The notes beneath the pieces were generated by a model. It was not told where the DNA came from. It did no database searches and worked only from the letters and a program-made list of their open reading frames with translations. Made by a program: the position numbers and the translations under genes. From assembly GCA_020650975.1 (NCBI GenBank), contig JAIPMN010003449.1:1-35505 (forward strand): a stretch of DNA of 35,505 nt, read 5' to 3'. Position 1 is the stretch's first letter. Every line of letters begins with the position of its first letter. Source of the stretch: Apostichopus californicus. Lineage: Eukaryota; Echinodermata; Holothuroidea; Aspidochirotida; Stichopodidae. Shown one piece after another: positions 22,901 to 31,900 of the stretch.

Positions 22901-25900
22901 TTTCTTAGACTACTCACGTCGTATTCTGGATGACGATGTGTTTGGTCTCCATGGTCAGAGGGTTGACAGGTTTAAATTTTACGTGATGCTGTGCTGTGAT
23001 ATCTCTGAGGTCACCTAATGACGGTGGGGTCTCACCACCGGTGACCGACTTCAGAAATACTCCAGCCGACTGGCCCTCTCCTGCGAGAACAAAATTTATT
23101 TTGTGGAAATCTCTCAGATTTTGTACATACAATGCAAAAGCGAAATAAGAAAAATGTGAATAGCGGATTTGTTAATGATATTGGAATAACTTTGCCCTCA
23201 TTTTTCTTTCGAGTTGTGAAGAAAAAAAAAATGGAGAAATAAAAGTAGATTTAGTATGGACTAGATTAGAACCAAGAGTAATAAAGAAAAAAAAAATTTG
23301 TTACAAAAACAAACTATTGTTATTGTATTAGGTATAACAGAAGAGGTAGTCTGTTATCTAATGGTGCATGTTTCCCAAACTGTTAATCAAATGAAATTCT
23401 AGACTGTTTTCAACAAACCAAAACACATTTCAAATATGTGACTATGAAGCCTACACACTAATGGAGACCTAATGTTAGGCTAATTATAGTAAGCCAGACA
23501 ATTGTAACTCTGGTAAAATGTCTACAAACTCATACTAGCATTCATTAATTTGTGGTGAGGAAGCAGGGGCCAGAAGGGGTGAGGGCAGGGAGGGGGTGGG
23601 GGCAGGGAGGGGGTGGGGCAGGGTGAGGGAGGAGGGAGGAGGGAGGGGGAATGAATGCCAAACAAGGATAGTCTTAGCCCTAACTTTATCACAAAGTTTT
23701 GATTTATGTCTCCTTAAACACCTTTTGCACGAAAGTAAAAGACTATCAGGACCTCGCAATAAGGAGTTTCCGGTCCGGAAAATACTTCCCAGATTCACCT
23801 AGATCGCGTGAGATGATCGTGGGAATGTTCTTTCAAGAACCTGATTTTCCTTTTCATATTTTGATGTTGTTATTTTCTCTCTTAATTTATTATGGATTGT
23901 TTTCACAACAGTCCATTTACTCTGCTTAAAAATTCTCATCAAGAGGGTAATATTTTTTTTATTAATTTTTTTATTGCCCTTCTACATCAACAAGAAAAAC
24001 CAGGGCATTCTCAACTCAAACTGTCATTCACTTCCGTAAACTTGCATTTTTTTTTTTAATTGTACCAGGATATAGTTGTACTGCTATAATACATACATTT
24101 AAAGCTACAGTATAGTAACAATCAAATCCCGAATCAACAGAGCATCTCTTTAAGGGTTAAAGGAAGTTAATTGTACACTAAAACAAACAATAATAAGCCT
24201 ATAAGACTGTTATTTTATGATATTAACAAATTGAGGTAAACACAATGGCTTTGTCAGTTGGAATGCAAGCCAAGACACGAATTAATATAATTCAACGGTT
24301 GATTCAAAGGATTGTTTTCTCTGATTTTTGAAATTTAAACAAAAAATGATGACCGATGCTTATTTAACATTTGCAAGGTTTACGTTTTTTTCACAATTTC
24401 CTAAGGTCACCTACCTACTGTACAATGATCTATATAACGTTTTTAAAATATCTTACCTTTTATGGTGAAGTGCTTGACATGGCAGTTGTCACAGACGATT
24501 GTGACCGTCTTTTCAAAGACCGACGCAGACCGTGGTGAAAATGTAATCTAGAATAGGTAACCGAGGAGAAACGAAAGTAGAAAATGGACTGGGCACTCGC
24601 ACACAAAAATATAAAAAAAAACATATTAAAAACAAAAAAACATATAAAAAAAAATTGTGATTTCACATGGAATTGTATGCTACAATGGCTAAAGACCGTC
24701 AACCTATCATCAAACTTTGAAATTTCTTTTCCTTTCAAGTTCAGAATCTCCTTCCACCGACAGTAAATCGTAGTATTTGACTTCCCCCCCCCCCCTCTCC
24801 CCCGCAATGGCTCTGAACAAACATGAGAGTAAAATGTCTAAAACTTACTCTTCAATAAGAAAATAAGAGAAGAGAATAGAATGTCTAAAAATTATGTTTC
24901 GGAGCAATTACTTGGATCCCGTTTTTCTTTGTAAAGTACGGACAAACCAGGGTGGTACACCAACCACTGAGTGTTGCATGTTCTTCCTTAATAACACCCT
25001 CCCCCCCCCCAAAAAAAACACCTGGTGCAACCCGTACTAGAACACATAGAAATCATGTTAACATCTGTGGGGAGGCCTTAGCTTTTTAGGACCAATTTCG
25101 CATGTATGATAGCATGTATGAGAGCACATTTTCATGCAGGTTTAAAACATAAAAAAAATGTACTACATGTTTGGAAAATGTTTAATCTCTATCTGTGGCA
25201 AACCTTAGACCATCCAAACGTATGAACAGCAGTGTATAATTCTATGTCACACAAATCCCTGGGGATATTTCACACATTTGGATTGCTCACCAGATATGTC
25301 AACCTGTTTTCTTCAAAGATTTTCCCAGGGAGCGCCCTGTGGGTAACGTGTGTCAAATGGTGTGAACGTTGCCAAATTTGTGTCACTTTTCACCAAAATC
25401 ACACACTTTAACAGAAACAGAAGCCTGGGACTTCCTTGTACCATTGACTGGTTTTCACACATCTGAAGTTGGACCAGTGACACCAAGATTTTAACTTTTT
25501 GCAATGGCAATGTGCACCGCACCTTTACCTTAGTACCCTCTTAACCGATGCTTGGATAAGTATGACATTGTTTGAAACTGCCACTTAGTAAACATATCTA
25601 ATTTGGGGCAAAATGAATCAAAACTGAATGTGTTTTTACTTTGACATGAACAAAGATGTAAATATGACACAATTCACATATATAAGAATATACCAGCCAA
25701 GGAGGCTGTAAACAGTGTCTCTACACGCTGACAACAAACATTCTAATTAGAGGTCAGATGTAATAATTCAAAATGACTTACATAGAGGGAGATGGCATGA
25801 CCAGCCTGTAGTTCAAACATTGCTGGCTGAATCAGAAACGGAGGTAGCTCAGTCTTATCACCAGCTGACACAGACTGCCAAAAGAAAAATGTTAAGATAA

Positions 25901-28900
25901 TTGCAGGTAAGTGGAGGTCCTAAAAGAGGCTAATTAGGAGTAGGGAAACCAGGAATGGATCCATGGGCTTGTGGAGTACGACCCACCTTGCACCACATCC
26001 CACCCTCTCCCAAACTCATCCCTCTCCCTCCACATTTCCAACTTCACACAAAACTTAAAAAGTAGTTATTAACACCATCTTGTATGTAGACCTTATTATA
26101 GACCTCATTTAGTAGGCTACAATACCACAGAATGCACCATTGGATGTCTTAAATGTTAATTTATTCTTTGGAAAAGTTTGGAGGGGGAGGAGGGGCATGC
26201 CCTCAGAACCCATACATAGGTGTGAGCTTCACCAACAGGACCACACCTTTTGCTGTATATACTATCTTTCATACCAAAATCTTTGATATCTGTGTTACAA
26301 GTCCAATAATTGTATTCTGCTGTACTAGTTTGACTATAGATGTATTTAGTTAATGAAGGGCACTTGCTGGTAATCTCTTTGTAGAAGGATGTAGCAAATA
26401 CATATTAATAACACCTAGGATGGAGCAAATACATAGTAATAACACCTAGGATGTAGCAAATACATATTAATAACACCTAGGATACAGCAAATACATAATA
26501 ATACCTAGGATGTAGCAAATACATAGTAATACCTAGGATGTATCAAATACATAGTAATAACGCCTAGGATGTAGTAAATACATAGTAATAATGCCTAGAA
26601 TGTAGCAAATACATAGTAATAACACATAGGATGTAGCAAATACATAGTAATAACACCTAGGATGTAGCAAATACATAGTAATAACACCTAGGATGTAGCA
26701 AATACATAGTAATAATGCCTAGAATGTAGCATACATAGTAATAACACATAGGATGTAGCAAATACATAGTAATAACACCTAGGATGTATCAAATACATAG
26801 TAATAACACCTAGTATGTAGCAAATACATAGTAATAATGCCTAGAATGTAGCACATAGTAATAACACATAGGATGTAGCAAATACATAGTAATAACACCT
26901 AGGATGTAGCAAATACATAGTAATAATTCCTAGAATGTAGCACATAGTAATAACACATAGGATGTAGCAAATACATAGTAATAACACCTAGGATGTATCA
27001 AAAACATAGTAATAACACCTAGGATGTAGCAAATACATAGTAATAACACATAGGATGTAGCAAATACATAGTAATAACACATAGGATGTAGCAAATACAT
27101 AGTAATAACACCTAGGATGTATCAAATACATAGTAATAACACCTATGATGGAGCAAATACATAGTAATAACGCCTAGGATGTAGTAATTACATAGTAATA
27201 ATGCCTAGAATGTAGCAAATACATAGTAATAACACATAGGATGTAGCAAATACATAGTAATAACACCTAGGATGTATCAAATACATAGTAATAACACCTA
27301 GGAAGTAGCAAATACATAGTATACCAAAATATTAGTTCATTCACCTACCCACATCAACCTGCTTCTTTTATAAACCTACTTTTGTAAAATGCCAAAATAA
27401 CTTTTAAATAGGGGTATATGTCTGCTACATGTATCAGATATATCATTAAGTTGGCACAGAAATTTGTCTTTAACGGTCTCTCACAGAAGAGGCGTACCGA
27501 TAAATATTCCCTACCTTGAAACTCGTAGCCGGCCAACAGTCTCTGGGCATCACACAAAATCTGCCACTACCTCCTTCGTTCTTGACCACAAATTCTCTAG
27601 TGACATCACCACCGGTCAGACAGTACCCACAATCGATACAAGAGGAGGGCACTGAGGATAACCATTAGGTCATTAATGTCAAAGATCAACAAAATTACTA
27701 CTACTAACTCTGTTGAAGCTCATGTGTTACATTAGAGGGAATCATTTATCAGGCATCCCATAGTGAAATACTTTGCAAAATGGTCAAATTTGCTATTTAT
27801 ACAAATGCACCGAACAGAGCAATAATATTATTTTCAGTATTTCACAAGAAGCAAAAATTTAGTTAACCTCAACATTGCATCACCAAATGTGAACACTGAA
27901 ATCGTTTTATTCCCTGCATTAAACAGCATGTATTGAGATCAAGAAAAATTTGCTCCTGCATGTGTCCAAATAATGTTTTGAACAACGAAACTGTTAGTAA
28001 ATAAAGGCAGGACATGGAGTTAATGTATCCACTTGGATTTTACATCTGGGTGATCTCTACAAAACAGCCGTTATTTATGTTGGTAAAAAAGGAAAGAGTA
28101 TATTTTCATGAACTTTGTGATTATTTTGTACATACAAGTACTAAGAAAAGACGGTCATGATAGGATTGGTTTGACTGTGTTTATTATAATGGCATGCATA
28201 ATGAGGTTAACATTTAAAAGTAGTGTTAGACACACACACAGTGTTTTATACTGGCGACACTAAATAACACATCAAAGTTCAAGCACAGGAAGCAATATTA
28301 AACTTGTCTGTGGTAAATAAATTATTTCTTAGTAATAACACGGAAAGCACACATATTTCAGGATACATCCCGTGGACTTTTTACAACATCAAAGTTTAAA
28401 GTCTCAGTACGTGTTTGCCAAATTTATACTTCGACCTTTCCAGCTTACTGCACTAAAAGCTCAGTGAAAATGACAGTATTCTATGCAATTTCCATACCAA
28501 TATTCATTATTTATATTGAGTTATCTGTCGTTAAACATTTTGAGCTGAATAAAATTCGCCAGATTTATTAACGAGTCTGTAGATTCTAGAAACTTCAATC
28601 AAAATTTGCAAGCCACGCCCAACAGATAATGCGCTAATCAAATCTCTCTGTTTTGTTCACGACCGTTAAGCCTAGGAATACTTTCGTGTCTAGCCTGTGT
28701 TAGGTCCCTTCTTTTGAATATTATCTTTCTTTCGGTGTTACCGATGGAGCATGCAAAATTGTGTCATTTCCTTCCATTGCAAGGAATAAACAGGTGTTTT
28801 CAGACATTTCCTCCGTGGAATTGGGTAAAAAAAGTGACGGATATGAGTATATAGGTTACATTTGTGTAATGAGCATGCTGATATGGGCGGTCACAGTGAT

Positions 28901-31900
28901 TTGACGTTAAATCGTGCGCGCCATGGCTTTCTTTCGATTGCGACAGCTTTTCTCCATTAAACTCACCTGCATGGTACGTCAGAGTGCATTTAGAATAAGA
29001 AATACTGAATCTGTTTCGGAAGTTTGTTTTCCGAAATTCATCAGCAAACACGTATTGAGACTTTAACAAACCCACAACATATGCCATATACCTGGACATG
29101 TGTCATGTGTGCATATTTTATCACTATATAATATATAACACATATACAGTACTTGTATCCCTCTATGAAGGGACCACACTACTCTGTTGCCTCCCCCCAC
29201 TTCCTACCCCCTCCCCCCTCCCCACCACTTATCCACAAGTAAAGAAACCTCGCTATGAGCTTGTTGCCCAACCAAAATCTTCTGAATGCGAGATGACACA
29301 TATATGACAAATGATATGTTTTTAATACCCAAAGTGACTTACAGCTCAACACTGGGGGCAACCTTTTGCCCTGCAGTTGGACCACCACCGGTTGCGATGA
29401 CTGGGTCTGTACTTTAAGTTCGTCTTCAAAGTCCATCAGAGAGTCCGGCATGAAGCGGATGTTGTACTGACAGCTCATCCCTGGAGCAACGATTCCTTGC
29501 TCTCCTGGAAATTTACCTGCAAAAACGAGAAAAAAGAGAATTCTTTTGGTTAAGTCAAAAGAAGAAGTGGTTTTATACCAATTGAATTTTTAGTAGTTTA
29601 ATCACAACAAGCATAATTTCTTCCACAAATATGACATCGAGTGTCTGAAGTGTTAAGAAAGTCATCATAGTTTCCCCAAAAATACACCAGAACTGGACTA
29701 GTCCTACCAGTCTTACAACAGAGTTTATTTTAGCCTAGCCTAATTTTTGCATGCAAGAATCAAAGCTGAATTTATATTATTTATCACTATCTGCTGTGGC
29801 TAGCTACGGTACTAGTTATTTGTGACTCTTTGTTTTTGTTTCATACAGAATATGTCGCTCAAGTGTCTTAATTAATGAACCTGGAAGGAAAAGGAAAAAT
29901 GTGGTAAAAAAAAAAAGGAAATTTGCAACAGTACTTTTTACTTGAGGTTGCTGCACTATTTTAGCCTCAGTAAAACATTGCTTACTTTCAAAACAACGTA
30001 TCCGGTCACGCACAGTTAATTGTTACTGCACCTGGGAGATAAACGATTAGCTATAATGAATGGTCAATAAGAACTTCTTCCATTACTTAGAAGGAGATTT
30101 TTAAGTTTTATTCCCATTAACTAAGATCAACATTTCGAGAATAGTTTCATTATCACAGCACATTTTGGCAAGCAGTAAATTTCCTTTACCATCTTCCAGG
30201 TTTCTTACAATTTTGAACACAAGTGTTTTTTTTCTCTCTTATCGATCGCTTAAATCGCTCTAATTCCGAGGAAACGTAACATATTTCCCCCTTCCTTTAA
30301 TTCCCCTCGGAAAAACAAGGAAATACATTCTTCGAGAGAGAATAGCGATCGGTAAAGCTTTGAAGGCAAGTGCTGTGAGTACTTTTGACAATTTGGTAAC
30401 GTATCCCTTTGGTTTAGATGAGAGAAAGCCAACAGTCATATCACGGTAAATAAATGAGCTTGTGAAAGACAAAAAGTACACATGGGATCATTTACACTGT
30501 ATATTGTGCTAAGGAGAACCAAGCTCTCTAAGATGTGGGTCTATATGCCTCTCAGTATTACCGCCATGGTCATGTTAAACAATATATTTTAACATTTATC
30601 ATAATAAGAATTTACTGTTGAAATAGATGATAATATAAGACCTCTGACACCCCCCGCCCTCACTCCTCTCCCCTTCCCCCCCACCACCCCTGGCAAAGAA
30701 ATGACTATATAGGGGTGGCCATTGTTGGGGGGATGGATAGCCTAATTCATGGAGCACAGGACTTGTTACTAATAGCTAGGTCACCGGTTCTTATCCGATT
30801 TCAGTAAAAAGCGTTCTTTGCTCTTTTCCAGAAATAGATAATTGCTAGAAACATAAGCTAACTTCATATATCTATTCATAATGTGGATAGGAGTTTGTGT
30901 GTGTGTGTGGGGCGGGCGGGCGGGGTTTTGGTCTTGGCACTTTGGCAGAAGCATATTTTGGCTACAACATTTCACAAACATTGAAAGGGCTTTATCCTAC
31001 ATGCTCTTCATCATCAATAATGTAACATAATTAGAAAACTCACTAGAACGATCTCTACCGGAGAAAAAATGTTTTCATAAAATACTATTTCATGGAGGGG
31101 AAGAGAAGGGAACATGCTGGCGGTAGCCATAATGTGAACAAAAATTTCTTCACCAACATCAATAAGAATTATATCTAGTAAACTATAATTGAAAGATAAT
31201 TCCAACATATCCATTCTATATCCGGATTGCAAAAGCATTCAAATTAAAGCTGAGAGCTAACTACAAATTTGGAATTCCCCATATTTGCATCATTTTTTTC
31301 ATAATCCATCAGGGCATTGTTTACCTGCTACAGCACACAGAAGATAATAAAGGGCTAGATCAAATGACTATATGGCTAGACAAAAGGAACAAATGCATAA
31401 AAGTCACTGGACTTCTTCACAAATACCCGAGTAATTTGGTTTCTGGTCATTTTGTTTTCTTTTCTTATTTTTATTATATCTAAATTAAACTTCCTGTTGC
31501 AATGAATAACCTTCAGTTTCAAACTGGAAAATACAATGCAGACTGCTATGAAGAATTTCGACTGGTGGGAATTCCGTTGATGGCATGCGAGGCGCCAACA
31601 GAGGGTAAACATCAAGAAGTGACGACTAGAAGAATAACAACAATATGAGTAGACAATGAATTTTAAACAATGGGAACTCTTTTGTTCTTCACAAAGGAAC
31701 CAATTTGGCACACTAACATATGTTTGTTTAAGTTTTTTTCCCCCAACTGCACGGTTTATATCAAGAGCAGTTAAAAGCTTTCGTCAATGTTGCTAGGGCA
31801 ATAGTGACCGATATGGTACACCGTGGAGATGGGCGTTAAACAAGGAACAAAAAATATGTTTTGATACAGTATTTCCTTTAAACGACACAGTAGTTAAGGA

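Noticed and set aside
23535..23802. Overlapping open frames on both strands over the G-rich tract
   Set aside because: Low-complexity GGA/CCT translation with no signature; intronic.
26386..27321. CRISPR-like regular repeats
   Set aside because: Units are directly head to tail at 31 bp with no unique spacers, in a eukaryotic intron: a minisatellite.
28800..29099. 99-codon minus-strand open frame inside DLEC1 intron 3
   Set aside because: No family motif, no flanking splice signals in phase with exons c and d, and the human protein is contiguous across the junction.
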